Shown here: positions 1 through 12,583 of the stretch, in pieces
Numbering within the stretch: the first letter of the stretch is position 1
Layout of the letters: every line of letters starts with the position of its first letter
NCBI GenBank assembly: GCA_028565715.1
Contig: JAOXYC010184801.1
Coordinates: 1-12,583 of the forward strand
Direction: 5' to 3'
DNA from: Phoronis pallida
Taxonomy: Eukaryota > Phoronida > Phoronidae
DNA length: 12,583 bases
Notes under the pieces: model-generated
Databases searched by the model: none
The model's input: the letters and a program-made list of their open reading frames with translations, nothing else
What the model was told of the DNA's origin: nothing
Position numbers and translations under genes: made by a program

Positions 1-12583
<12,583 letters not shown>

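Overview
The window is metazoan nuclear DNA: about 12.6 kb of one intron-rich gene on the + strand, running off both ends. Thirteen exons join in a single reading frame with matching splice phases (a fourteenth at the right edge is tentative). They encode 645 residues of a myosin light chain kinase (MLCK, MYLK type). In order these are an acidic/Ser-rich linker, an I-set Ig domain, a second Ig domain that lacks the disulfide cysteines, a fibronectin type III domain, a complete Ser/Thr kinase domain, and the start of the autoinhibitory/calmodulin-binding segment (MARRKWQ). This is the C-terminal architecture of smooth-muscle MLCK. AT-rich introns of 0.3-1.6 kb, a tRNA-derived SINE and foldback elements suggest an invertebrate, perhaps an invertebrate deuterostome such as an echinoderm. 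The species is not determined from sequence alone.

Layout: exon 1 (partial) 1-80; intron 1 with a foldback element; exons 2-3 (Ig1) 1517-1703 and 3320-3467; intron 3 with a perfect 252-bp duplication and a 111-bp repeat array; exons 4-5 (Ig2) 4805-4951 and 5327-5470; exons 6-7 (FN3) 6000-6172 and 6877-7027; two candidate in-frame microexons in intron 7; exons 8-13 (kinase) 7550-7637, 7963-8163, 9797-9977, 10466-10626, 11241-11393 and 11994-12114; a possible exon 14 from 12561. Intron 9 holds an array of about 122-bp units, intron 10 a SINE, intron 11 a partial copy of exon 11, and intron 12 a second foldback element. I see no supportable gene on the minus strand.

The most striking feature is a recurring one. 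In at least four places a piece of an MLCK exon, together with its own splice donor or acceptor, has been copied into the adjoining intron: exon 3 3' end x2, exon 4 5' end x4, exon 9 3' end x11, exon 11 3' end x2. A 16-nt piece of exon 6 also recurs in intron 6. The intact copies differ from the working exon almost only at synonymous sites, which is unexpected for intronic debris. Possible explanations are donation from a second functional allele or paralogue, gene conversion, or haplotype mis-assembly. The copies also scatter decoy splice sites through the gene.
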